The translations under genes were made by a program, and so were the position numbers. From positions 1-64,000 of the forward strand of contig NZ_LWEH01000460.1 of NCBI RefSeq assembly GCF_001635455.1: 64,000 bases of DNA, read 5' to 3'. Of this stretch, positions 44,054 to 52,310 are shown piece by piece (within the stretch, counting starts at the first letter, position 1; each line of letters begins with the position of its first letter). The notes beneath the pieces are model-generated. The model ran no database searches and had not been told where the DNA came from. It worked only from the letters and a program-made list of their open reading frames with translations. This DNA is from Vibrio sp. HI00D65. GTDB lineage: Bacteria; Pseudomonadota; Gammaproteobacteria; Enterobacterales; Vibrionaceae.

Positions 44054-45379
44054 ATGAATTTAAACAAACAACATATAGCCTTGCTATTGTCTGCAATTCT
44101 CTCTTGCCCATTGCTTGCATCTGAATTAATGAATTTAGATCAAGGTGCGGCGAAGACCATTAATTTAAAGAGACAAATATCGACAGTCTTTGTAGCGAAC
44201 CAAGAGATCGCTGACTACAAAATTATTGATGAAAACAAGGTTGTCGTTTATGGCGTTGGCCAAGGCACTACCTCAGTGATTGTTTATGATCGTGGCGGAA
44301 ACGAAATTTACAATGCTGAATTGGTGGTTAATCAAAGTCTAAGGCTACTAAAGCAGACGCTAATCGCGCGATTCCCTGATGAAAACGTAGTGGTTTCCAA
44401 TGTCGGTGATCAAGTGGTACTCGATGGTATTGTTGGCAGTGAAGAGATTAAACAGAAGATTAACCGCCTTGTCGGTGAAATGCTCAATAAAGAACGTCGT
44501 CGTGCCGCTTACGAACTCAAAGATGCAGACGGTGAAGCGCTCGACGAAATAGAGTACACCGCACAATACAACTACGACCAAGTGATTAATAACTTGAAAG
44601 TGCTTACCACCGAGCAGATCAACGTAAAACTAACGGTTGCGGAAGTCTCGAGTTCATTTTTAACCGAGTTGGGTGTGACTTATAGTGACAGCGGTGAGCC
44701 AGGTACTTTTGTTAATAAGCTGCTCGACTTTACCGCTCAGGATATTGTTGCTGTTATTTCTGCGAGCGGTGATGACAAGATTGGGCGCGTACTGGCAGAG
44801 CCAAATCTATCCGTTATTTCTGGCGAACAGGCTAGCTTCCTAGCGGGTGGTGAAATCCCAATCGCGGTGCGAGACGAAGATGGCATTACCATCTCCTATA
44901 AAGAGTATGGTGTTAAATTGGCGATGGTAGCAAAGGTCACGGATACAGAGAACATCCGCTTAACCTTGATACCTGAAGTGAGCTCAATTGATGAGTCAAA
45001 TAAGACCACTACCGGGCTTATTTCCGTGCCTTCGTTACGTACTAGAAGAGCCCAAACTACGGTCCATTTGAAAGATGGCCAAAGCTTTGTACTCGCTGGA
45101 CTACTTACATCAGAAGAGCGTGAATCGTTAACCAAGATTCCAATTTTGGGTGACATCCCAATCTTGGGCGCACTGTTCAGTCACACCTCTACTAACCGCT
45201 CTAAAACTGAACTCATTATCGTCGCTACGGTTAATTTAGTCGATCCGGTTGAACAAGAGCAGGTCAAACTGCCGAGCTTTAGGCGTACCAGCGACCTTGA
45301 ACGACTCCTGAGAATCGACCTTTCTGAACTTGATGAGCCAGAGCTAGAAAACACAATCAACCAAGGAGGGTTCAACTGA
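44054..45379 (+). CDS. rcpA: Outer-membrane secretin RcpA/CpaC
   Basis: The outer-membrane channel for the Flp pilus, 441 residues. I chose the ATG at 44054, which gives a signal peptide (LLLSAILSCPLLAS). Next come an N-terminal domain (KTINLKRQISTVFVANQEIA), a BON-like section near residue 105 and the C-terminal secretin core (IGRVLAEPNLSVISGEQASF, LLTSEERESLTKIPILGDIP). The gene begins one base after rcpC. Its stop codon overlaps the ATG of the next gene by one base. Confidence 0.93.
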   Translation: MNLNKQHIALLLSAILSCPLLASELMNLDQGAAKTINLKRQISTVFVANQEIADYKIIDENKVVVYGVGQGTTSVIVYDRGGNEIYNAELVVNQSLRLLKQTLIARFPDENVVVSNVGDQVVLDGIVGSEEIKQKINRLVGEMLNKERRRAAYELKDADGEALDEIEYTAQYNYDQVINNLKVLTTEQINVKLTVAEVSSSFLTELGVTYSDSGEPGTFVNKLLDFTAQDIVAVISASGDDKIGRVLAEPNLSVISGEQASFLAGGEIPIAVRDEDGITISYKEYGVKLAMVAKVTDTENIRLTLIPEVSSIDESNKTTTGLISVPSLRTRRAQTTVHLKDGQSFVLAGLLTSEERESLTKIPILGDIPILGALFSHTSTNRSKTELIIVATVNLVDPVEQEQVKLPSFRRTSDLERLLRIDLSELDEPELENTINQGGFN

Positions 45380-45840
45380 TGAAATGGATCGCGATTACTC
45401 TACTAGTACTGCTTGCCTCTGCTTGTACGCATGTTGATAGCACGAACACCAGTGTTATTGAGCAACTAGAAGAACGCTTCGAGTTTGATACAACGAACAG
45501 CGAAGATTCAATGTCACGCTCTGTGGCTTTTATTCGAGAGCTGAATGCAAGAGAGCCTAAGTCAACGTTCTACGTCAAATACAAGCCAGATGCGAGTGAG
45601 TTCGTAGCTAAGTTTCGAGATAGGTTTAAATCGGAGTCGATTGCCAAAGACAGATATAAAGTCGAGCTTGCTGCTGATGACCAGCAGAAAAACATCCTGA
45701 TCATAGGGCGATACGTTCGCATTAAAAGCAGTGATTGCGGCGTGATGGTGTTTTCGAAACGTGAGGACTACCAATTTGGCTGTAGTGTTGAGCACAACCG
45801 TAACATTAGCTTGGTTAACCCAATCCAAAAGGCGAAGTAG
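45379..45840 (+). CDS. Tad-locus lipoprotein in the rcpB position
   Basis: A 153-residue lipoprotein with a lipobox LLASAC (Cys 16). The rest has no recognisable domain, with a Cys pair-like CGVMVF...FGC near the end. Position between rcpA and tadZ is that of RcpB/CpaD, which helps the secretin, but the sequence alone does not prove homology. Start and stop overlap both neighbours, indicating tight translational coupling. Confidence 0.7.
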   Translation: MKWIAITLLVLLASACTHVDSTNTSVIEQLEERFEFDTTNSEDSMSRSVAFIRELNAREPKSTFYVKYKPDASEFVAKFRDRFKSESIAKDRYKVELAADDQQKNILIIGRYVRIKSSDCGVMVFSKREDYQFGCSVEHNRNISLVNPIQKAK

Positions 45841-45842
45841 CG

Positions 45843-47036
45843 ATGGACTTAGATATTTTATTTCGTAACTCGTCGTCGAAAATGAAATCGTCGGTTCAAG
45901 CGACAGACTTGGTTGTTTCTGACGACAGCACGCTAACTGCATCGATCCAAGATCTTTACGCAATCGAAGGCTTTCCCAAACCTATTGAGGTGACCGATAT
46001 TGATTTGGATGGTGCTTGGAATCAGTCAAACATCAAGCTGAACCATGTTGTATTGGACCTTCGCAGTGCACCAAACGTAATAGAGCAAGTCTCTGAGATT
46101 TCGGTTCGACTAGATGTGAACATCTCTTTACTCGTTCTATGTGATGTTGACTCGATAAAGCTGCGTAACCAAGTGCACGCTTTAGGTGCGACGTATGTGC
46201 TGTGGGATTCTGAGCTTGATGCGTTACTTGCGGCAATTAAGTCTACGCAAGAGGGGGAAAGCACCGTTAAAAAAACGCGTGTTGCTAAGCGTATTTTAGT
46301 ACTCGGAACCAAGGGTGGGATTGGCATTTCATATGTGAGTTCAGTCTTGGCTCACTCTTTGGCTGAACAAGCGAATTTAAAAACGCTTTTGGTCGATCAT
46401 GACTCAGGGGCTTTGAATAGCGACATCTATATCGGTGTGAAAGGCTTAAAAGCTAAACACAACAGTATCGATTTGAATCAAATTGATATCGACAGTGCCA
46501 TCGCCAAGACCTACGTACACCCGGTGAAAGACAAGCTTGATTATTTGGTGTTAGAGAAGAACGTCGCTTGTCTCTCTGATCACGCGTCGACGCTCTACAA
46601 CCTTTCTAATCAACTGATTGATCAATATAACTTTATTATCGATTCAGCGCCGTTGTCTTGTTACGAAGAAATGCACGATCAGGAATTGTCAGATAAGTAC
46701 CATCGCATCTTTATTGTTTGTGAACCGTCGGTGTCTTCATTGCGCTCTTATAACTCTTTGAAGAAAAAGATAGGTAAATCCGAACACCAAATCATTTTCA
46801 ATTTAAATAGGCCGGCAAAGGACTTTATGGTGACACTTGCTAGCGCTAAAGAGCGGATCAAAGCCAAGGACAGCATTGACTTCATGTATGAGCCGTCGCT
46901 CGAGAAGATGGTGGTCCAGCAAGGCATCAATGAGTTGCTTAAATCCAAGTCCTCGTCTGCTGTGCTGAGTATGGTCGCGACATTGACGGGTAAGAAAATT
47001 AAACCTAAATCACGCTTTAGTTTGTTTAGAAAATGA
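45843..47036 (+). CDS. tadZ: TadZ/CpaE-like MinD-family ATPase with degenerate P-loop
   Basis: A 397-residue protein with an N-terminal receiver-like half (about 1-135) and a C-terminal MinD/ParA-type half (about 148-390). The expected deviant Walker A, KGGxGKS, reads TKGGIGIS at residues 156-163: the early Lys (157) is kept but the signature Lys is Ile (162). A DHDSG segment and IIDSAPLS correspond to the later motifs. TadZ proteins place the Tad machine at a cell pole and are known to have atypical P-loops. The start ATG follows the lipoprotein gene by two bases. Confidence 0.87.
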   Translation: MDLDILFRNSSSKMKSSVQATDLVVSDDSTLTASIQDLYAIEGFPKPIEVTDIDLDGAWNQSNIKLNHVVLDLRSAPNVIEQVSEISVRLDVNISLLVLCDVDSIKLRNQVHALGATYVLWDSELDALLAAIKSTQEGESTVKKTRVAKRILVLGTKGGIGISYVSSVLAHSLAEQANLKTLLVDHDSGALNSDIYIGVKGLKAKHNSIDLNQIDIDSAIAKTYVHPVKDKLDYLVLEKNVACLSDHASTLYNLSNQLIDQYNFIIDSAPLSCYEEMHDQELSDKYHRIFIVCEPSVSSLRSYNSLKKKIGKSEHQIIFNLNRPAKDFMVTLASAKERIKAKDSIDFMYEPSLEKMVVQQGINELLKSKSSSAVLSMVATLTGKKIKPKSRFSLFRK

Positions 47037-48298
47037 ATCAATTAAAAGAAATCTACATTCAACTTCGCGATGAAATTTTCGATGCGTTGGATGCGGCGAC
47101 ACTCGTCGAAATCAGTAATCAAGAGCTTGAAGAGCAGCTTAAAGACTCCGTGAATATCTTGATCGACAAGAAGCAGTTGCAAGTCAGCTCCTTGAAACGG
47201 GTAGATTTGGTTAAGGCACTGCTTGATGAACTGAAAGGCTTGGGACCACTGCAAGCCTTGGTCGATAACGATGATATCTCGGATATTATGATCAATGGGC
47301 CTTCGGATATCTTCATTGAAATCAATGGCAAGGTAGAACAGTCGCCAATTCAATTTGTTAATGAAAAGCAACTGAACACCATCGCTAAACGAATCGCTTC
47401 GAATGTAGGTCGTCGTATTGATGAATCGAAACCGCTTTGTGATGCTCGTTTGATGGATGGCAGCCGTGTCAACATCGTAATACCTCCGCTAGCGATTGAT
47501 GGTACTTCTATTTCTATTCGTAAGTTCAAAGAGCAGAAAATTAAGCTCGAGAACCTTGCAGAGTTTGGTGCTATGTCTGTTGAGATGGCAAAGCTTTTGT
47601 CGATTGCTAGCCATTGTAAGTGCAACATATTGATCTCTGGTGGTACAGGTTCAGGTAAAACAACGCTACTCAATGCATTATCTGGTTTCATTGGAGAGGG
47701 TGAACGTATCGTTACCATAGAAGATGCTGCCGAATTGCAGCTTCAAAAACCTCATATCGTTAGGCTTGAAACTCGACAAGCCAGCGTTGAAGGAACGGGT
47801 GAAATTACCGCGCGCGAGCTCGTGATAAACGCTCTTCGTATGCGCCCAGACAGAATCATTGTGGGGGAGTGTCGTGGCGGAGAAGCGTTCGAGATGCTTC
47901 AAGCGATGAATACCGGTCATGATGGGTCTATGTCGACATTGCACGCCAATACACCACGCGACGCGATTGCTCGTACTGAGAGCATGGTTATGATGGCAAC
48001 CGCTAGCCTGCCGATATCTGCAATACGCAGAACCATCGTGAGTGCAGTAGACCTGATTGTTCAGGTAAAGCGTCTTCATGATGGCAGCCGTAAGGTGATG
48101 TACATTTCGGAAATCACAGGAATGGAAGGGGATAGCGTTGTGATGGAAGATATTTTTCGTTACGAGGCGAGCTCCAATTTTAAAGATGGGAAAATGGTCG
48201 GTGAATTTAGAACGCCTGGCTTATCTACCCGCTCTGTCATTTATGAACGTGCCAAGTTTTTCGGGCTAGAGCAAGCGGTCAGGGAGATCTTCTCATGA
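47033..48298 (+). CDS. tadA: Tad pilus assembly ATPase TadA/CpaF
   Basis: A 421-residue secretion ATPase that powers pilus extension, and in some systems retraction. It has an N-terminal domain (DDISDIMINGPSDIFIE near 80), the Walker A GGTGSGKTT with Lys 209, an Asp-box (IVTIEDAAELQLQ near 233), the Walker B region DRIIVGECRGGEAFE near 275, and the His box (GSMSTLHANTPRDAI near 298). These are all motifs of the CpaF/TadA family. It overlaps tadZ and tadB by four bases at each end. Confidence 0.95.
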   Translation: MNQLKEIYIQLRDEIFDALDAATLVEISNQELEEQLKDSVNILIDKKQLQVSSLKRVDLVKALLDELKGLGPLQALVDNDDISDIMINGPSDIFIEINGKVEQSPIQFVNEKQLNTIAKRIASNVGRRIDESKPLCDARLMDGSRVNIVIPPLAIDGTSISIRKFKEQKIKLENLAEFGAMSVEMAKLLSIASHCKCNILISGGTGSGKTTLLNALSGFIGEGERIVTIEDAAELQLQKPHIVRLETRQASVEGTGEITARELVINALRMRPDRIIVGECRGGEAFEMLQAMNTGHDGSMSTLHANTPRDAIARTESMVMMATASLPISAIRRTIVSAVDLIVQVKRLHDGSRKVMYISEITGMEGDSVVMEDIFRYEASSNFKDGKMVGEFRTPGLSTRSVIYERAKFFGLEQAVREIFS

Positions 48299-49209
48299 TA
48301 TTCATTCTGATTGCGTCATGGAGCGCGTTGTTGATCTACTTCGTTATTCATCGCTCTCGTCAAAATAAAAAGTTGAGTAGCTTGATCGAGATGGAGGCCG
48401 AATTCGAAGGGGTAAAGGGCGTTCGATCTGTTATTGATTCTCAGCAGTTTGAAGAGAGCTACAAAGCCAGATTCCGGAAAAGCTACAAGAAAATGGTCAA
48501 GGTATTTCAACCTAATATGTCGTTGAAGCTTATTCTGTTTTTCTGTGTTTCTGCGTCAGCAGTGTATGCCATCAATGAGTTCTTCTTAAGACAGGATTAC
48601 TTCGTTTGCCTGATGATCGCTGAGCCTATTTTGTTCTTCGTTTTTTATAACAAGCTCAAACAGAGACAGATGGACCGGTTTAAAACTAATTTTCCAGATG
48701 CCTTAAATATTTTGAGCGGGGCGATCTCTTCTGGGCAAAGTATTATCCATGCATTTGAATATGTTGGTAAGCAGCTTGATAACGAGGTAGGTAAAGAGTT
48801 CAAATTTATGGCTGAGCGCCTACTGATAGGTGAGGACCCTGATGACGTACTTGAACGAAGCAGCAATACATTCCCTTATTTAGAATATTTTTTCTTCGCT
48901 TCAACAATCCGGATCAACCTAGCACGAGGTGGTCAGCTGAAAGATGTGATCAACAAAATTAACCGACTCATGTTTGATTCGAGAGCGGTAGAGAAGAAAA
49001 AGAATGCGCTGACCTCTGAAGCGCGCGCATCGGCAAAAATTATTGCCTGCTTACCAGTAATATTTCTGGTCATTTTAAAGTTCACCAGTCCAGAGAACTA
49101 CAGCTTCGTGATGTTCGAAGAGGCTGGTCAGCCGATTTTTTATTACGTTCTAGTAAGTGAGCTGCTCGGGTTCTTTTGCATATGGCTGATATTGCGAGGT
49201 GTTAATTAA
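48295..49209 (+). CDS. tadB: Tad inner-membrane platform protein TadB
   Basis: A 304-residue inner-membrane protein with an N-terminal helix, two central helices around residues 79-115, and two C-terminal ones. The T2SSF-type cytoplasmic section includes FPDALNILSGAISSGQSIIH near 140 and NLARGGQLKDVINKINRLM near 205. TadB and TadC together form the platform for the pilus. The gene overlaps tadA by four bases, and its stop shares one base with the next start. Confidence 0.92.
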   Translation: MIFILIASWSALLIYFVIHRSRQNKKLSSLIEMEAEFEGVKGVRSVIDSQQFEESYKARFRKSYKKMVKVFQPNMSLKLILFFCVSASAVYAINEFFLRQDYFVCLMIAEPILFFVFYNKLKQRQMDRFKTNFPDALNILSGAISSGQSIIHAFEYVGKQLDNEVGKEFKFMAERLLIGEDPDDVLERSSNTFPYLEYFFFASTIRINLARGGQLKDVINKINRLMFDSRAVEKKKNALTSEARASAKIIACLPVIFLVILKFTSPENYSFVMFEEAGQPIFYYVLVSELLGFFCIWLILRGVN

Positions 49210-50075
49210 TGGAAATGAAAACCCTGGGCATATGGGGCGTGATATTTGTAGTTTCATTGGTGCTTGCCACGTACTGTTTGCGATTTTGGGAAAGCACCAG
49301 AGCAAATATTGAAACCCGAAGGATTATTGGTTCGACACGCGAAGAGAAGAAGCGAACCGACTTATTTAAATCGATATTATCTCGAATCAGTTTTAATAAA
49401 GATGAAACTAAACGCAAGTTAGTAGCGGCGGGTTTTTATAGTGACTTTCTCGCTGATGCTTATTACCTCCTTAAAATCGTTCCTTTTAGTATTTGCTTGA
49501 TTCTTATTGGCTTTGATTTTTATAGCGGAGAAACCGAAGTACTGTTTTCTTTGTTGTATTTATTGGGTGCGTTATTAGCGTTTGTTATTGCCCCTGATAC
49601 TTATGTGTCTGCTCGGGGGAAAGCCAGTATCAAACACATTAGTTCGAGGTTACCTTTTTTACTCGACTTGATGAATGTGTGTGTTCATACCGGGATGACT
49701 ATCGAATCGAGCCTGGAATACTTAGCTAAGGAACTTCATTCTATTGATAGCAATCTTGCTCATGTTGTCCGAGTTACGGTGGAACGTTCACGCCTTGTTG
49801 GTTTGGAAAAGGCGCTAGAGGAGTTTTACGACCTTGTACCAACCAGTGAATCGCAAAGCTTTGTGATGACAATCGTACAGAGCTTGCAGTTTGGTTCATC
49901 TGTAGGCCCGGTATTAGCAACGCTAGCGACCGATATCAGAGAATTGAACATGATGGATCTGGAAGAAAGAATTGGGAAGATGGGGGCTAAAATGTCGATC
50001 CCTTTGATCGCTTTTATCATGGTTCCTATCGTTGTTCTCATTGCTGCCCCTGGTATTTTAAGGATGCTGATGTGA
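49209..50075 (+). CDS. tadC: Tad inner-membrane platform protein TadC
   Basis: A 288-residue paralogue of TadB with a T2SSF section (LPFLLDLMNVCVHTGMTIES near 157, SESQSFVMTIVQSLQFGSSV near 216) and terminal membrane helices. The closing segment IAFIMVPIVVLIAAPGILR is typical. The ATG overlaps the tadB stop by one base; a second ATG two codons later is possible. It overlaps tadD by four bases. Confidence 0.92.
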   Translation: MEMKTLGIWGVIFVVSLVLATYCLRFWESTRANIETRRIIGSTREEKKRTDLFKSILSRISFNKDETKRKLVAAGFYSDFLADAYYLLKIVPFSICLILIGFDFYSGETEVLFSLLYLLGALLAFVIAPDTYVSARGKASIKHISSRLPFLLDLMNVCVHTGMTIESSLEYLAKELHSIDSNLAHVVRVTVERSRLVGLEKALEEFYDLVPTSESQSFVMTIVQSLQFGSSVGPVLATLATDIRELNMMDLEERIGKMGAKMSIPLIAFIMVPIVVLIAAPGILRMLM

Positions 50076-51202
50076 TTAAAAAATATCTATTTATCGCTGT
50101 ACTCTTCGCTCTACTCTCTGGCTGTGCAACCGTAACTAATCAGCTTGAGACCAAAGAACATCTACTCATAGGGGCTGGCGATTCGCAGAAACTTATCGAG
50201 TTCTACAAAGCAAACATACAGTCTGACCCTATATATAAAGTAAAACTCGTTAATCTGTATTTAGACCTTAAGGATATCAAGTCAGCGGAGCTATATCGCA
50301 GTACCTATAGCGAGAGCAACCTTGATGACCCGGAATACATACTAACTAATGCTCGTATTTACTATCAGAAAAAGAACTTTGAACGCGCGCTAGAAGAACT
50401 AAATAAATACCGTGATGAGGGTGGTACCGAATATGAGTATCAACTTTTAACCGGAAAAATTCTGGCTCAGCAGAAGCAGTTTATTCAAGCCATTCAACAC
50501 TTTGAAGAGAGTCGTAAACAAGGTGCATCTGATAGAGAGGCTGGTAATAACATTGCCGTGGTGAAAATAATGCAGGCTGATTATTTAGGTGCGACGGACA
50601 TTTTATATGACTTATACCTTTCGAATCCTAATGATCAAAGAGTGAGATCTAACTTGATTCTTTCTTCAGTTAAATCTCAAAGGCCAGATATCGCGCTCGA
50701 GGTTTTGAAACATTCAAATAGTGATGAACAAGCGCGTAAGCAACTTAAAGCGTTAATGATGTCAATATCTAAAAGCGGAGGGAAGAATATCGTGACACAG
50801 TCAAAAATAGAGATGGAACAGCAGCTTATTGGCTCTCAAGTGAACTCAGGTGGCTTTGTTGCCCCAACATCACGTGTGAGCAAGCTTGATGCTACCAAAG
50901 ACTTTCAAGCGACTAAACACGGTGTCGGTGGCTCTGTACTTGATCCTAGAAAGCTTAAACCAAACGCAAAGCCTATTTATCGCGTACAAGTTTTGGCAAC
51001 GTACACTGCAATTCCTTCAGACTTTTTAAATTATTTAAAAACAAACTATGGCGCTGTGTATTCCTATACACATGGGCTGTGGAAGCGCTATTGCATAGGT
51101 GATTTCAATAACCTGGATGAAGCCAAGGCGTTCCTGAATAGCATTGATATTAAAGGAGCATTTGTTGTTGATTACACCAAGAAAAGGTATGTCCGTTTAT
51201 GA
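50072..51202 (+). CDS. tadD: TPR lipoprotein TadD with SPOR-like C-terminal section
   Basis: A 376-residue lipoprotein with the lipobox LLSGC (Cys 18). Residues about 50-240 form repeated TPR-like helix pairs (LTNARIYYQKKNFERALEEL, ILAQQKQFIQAIQHFEESRK). Residues about 305-375 form a separate section: YRVQVLATYTAIPSDFLNYL, then WKRYCIGDFNNLDEAKAFLN and GAFVVDY, which follows the SPOR peptidoglycan-binding pattern. TadD is needed for pilus assembly; the SPOR-like tail would place it at septal or glycan-stripped peptidoglycan. The SPOR assignment is based on pattern only. Confidence 0.85.
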   Translation: MIKKYLFIAVLFALLSGCATVTNQLETKEHLLIGAGDSQKLIEFYKANIQSDPIYKVKLVNLYLDLKDIKSAELYRSTYSESNLDDPEYILTNARIYYQKKNFERALEELNKYRDEGGTEYEYQLLTGKILAQQKQFIQAIQHFEESRKQGASDREAGNNIAVVKIMQADYLGATDILYDLYLSNPNDQRVRSNLILSSVKSQRPDIALEVLKHSNSDEQARKQLKALMMSISKSGGKNIVTQSKIEMEQQLIGSQVNSGGFVAPTSRVSKLDATKDFQATKHGVGGSVLDPRKLKPNAKPIYRVQVLATYTAIPSDFLNYLKTNYGAVYSYTHGLWKRYCIGDFNNLDEAKAFLNSIDIKGAFVVDYTKKRYVRL

Positions 51203-51735
51203 GATCGTTTAAACGTAAGCAAAAGGGAGCATTAACGGTTGAAGTCGCTATGGGTATTCCAATTTTCCTCGCGATTGTCTTCGGTTGGGTTGAGATCTGT
51301 ATTTTGACGTTTTCAATGAGTATGACTGACCACGCATTAACAACTGCGGTGATGAGAACCAAAAAAGCGGGTGACTCGAGTAGTAGTCAATCGATTAACT
51401 ACGGGCAAATGATCAAAGATGAGTTGGACAAAGCCGGTGGAGCGTTATGGAGCAACGTCGTTAAAGAGGGTAGCGTCATCATTCATGTGAACTATTTCCG
51501 AGACTACGAAGGTTTTCTGAAATGCACGGACACCTATGTCTCTGCAGATAAGTGTCCGGATAAGAAAGATGAACCAGAAGACATGGCACTTGCAGTTTAC
51601 GCTTTGGAATACACTTACGATCCCATTGTGTCTATTTGGTTCCCAGATATGCCGATAAAGCGCGAAGTTATTACGATCCAAGAGTATGAAAGATGCTCTT
51701 TCAAAATTGGTCAGGGGGCAGGTTGTGCAAGTTAA
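51199..51735 (+). CDS. tadE: Tad pseudopilin TadE
   Basis: A 178-residue minor pseudopilin. The leader is short and basic (RSFKRKQKG), with a cleavage-type Gly at 10 and ALTVE after it, so the Glu is at +5. The hydrophobic segment VAMGIPIFLAIVFGWVEICI follows. The C-terminal half has several Cys (CTDTYVSADKC, CSFKIGQGAGC) that could form disulphides. It is probably cut by TadV. It overlaps tadD by four bases and tadF by eleven. Confidence 0.85.
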   Translation: MRSFKRKQKGALTVEVAMGIPIFLAIVFGWVEICILTFSMSMTDHALTTAVMRTKKAGDSSSSQSINYGQMIKDELDKAGGALWSNVVKEGSVIIHVNYFRDYEGFLKCTDTYVSADKCPDKKDEPEDMALAVYALEYTYDPIVSIWFPDMPIKREVITIQEYERCSFKIGQGAGCAS

Positions 51736-52309
51736 ACAAAAAGGATCGTTTGCGGTTGAACTGGCAATGGTGCTTGTCTTTGCTTCTGGCATTTTCTTAG
51801 TTGTAGTGAACCACATGCTAGCGATTAACAAGAAAGGCCAATTGGACAGAGCTACATATTCAATGACCACGATTTTCGCAGAGCGGAAGCAGTTATTTAA
51901 CGCCAAAATGGATATTTGCGCAGGTGATTGCAGGAAAACAGAACATAACGCTTTTGCAATTGCTTCGGCTTCGATGAAGCGGATGATTCCGAACTTTGAC
52001 AAAACCAAATTCGGAATGCGCATTGATGAGATAAGGCTCGAAGAGACTGCCGTTTCTGGAGGTAAAGTGAACTACCGAAGGGTTCAAAAGACGCTAACCA
52101 AAGGAAACATACAAGGTTGTGATTTTCCTGACATGAGCGATATCACCAAAGAAAAAGCGATTGAAATGCTTCCCGTCACTTCAAGAGGGCGCAGATTACC
52201 CATGTATCAGGTTTCATTGTGCTACGAAATCCCAACAAACCTGATTGGTATCGCGAACGGTGAAGTTTTCCGTCTTGTGAGTTCTTCTTATTCATTTGCG
52301 AGGGTTTAA
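51725..52309 (+). CDS. tadF: Tad pseudopilin TadF
   Basis: A minor pseudopilin of about 194 residues. I chose the GTG at 51725 because AGGGGG lies seven bases before it and because this start gives a short basic leader (QVKQKG); the longer ATG at 51686 would give a 20-residue leader. After Gly the mature start SFAVE places Glu at +5, followed by the hydrophobic segment LAMVLVFASGIFLVVV. Paired Cys (CAGDC, and later CDFPD and CYE) suggest disulphides. It resembles TadE by pattern. Confidence 0.8.
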   Translation: MQVKQKGSFAVELAMVLVFASGIFLVVVNHMLAINKKGQLDRATYSMTTIFAERKQLFNAKMDICAGDCRKTEHNAFAIASASMKRMIPNFDKTKFGMRIDEIRLEETAVSGGKVNYRRVQKTLTKGNIQGCDFPDMSDITKEKAIEMLPVTSRGRRLPMYQVSLCYEIPTNLIGIANGEVFRLVSSSYSFARV

Positions 52310-52310
52310 G

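Noticed and set aside
47042..48079. Minus-strand frames of 70-133 codons across tadA
   Set aside because: They mirror the conserved ATPase motifs and have no independent support.
51686..51724. Longer ATG start for tadF
   Set aside because: The GTG at 51725 has a much better ribosome site and gives a pseudopilin leader of the usual length.
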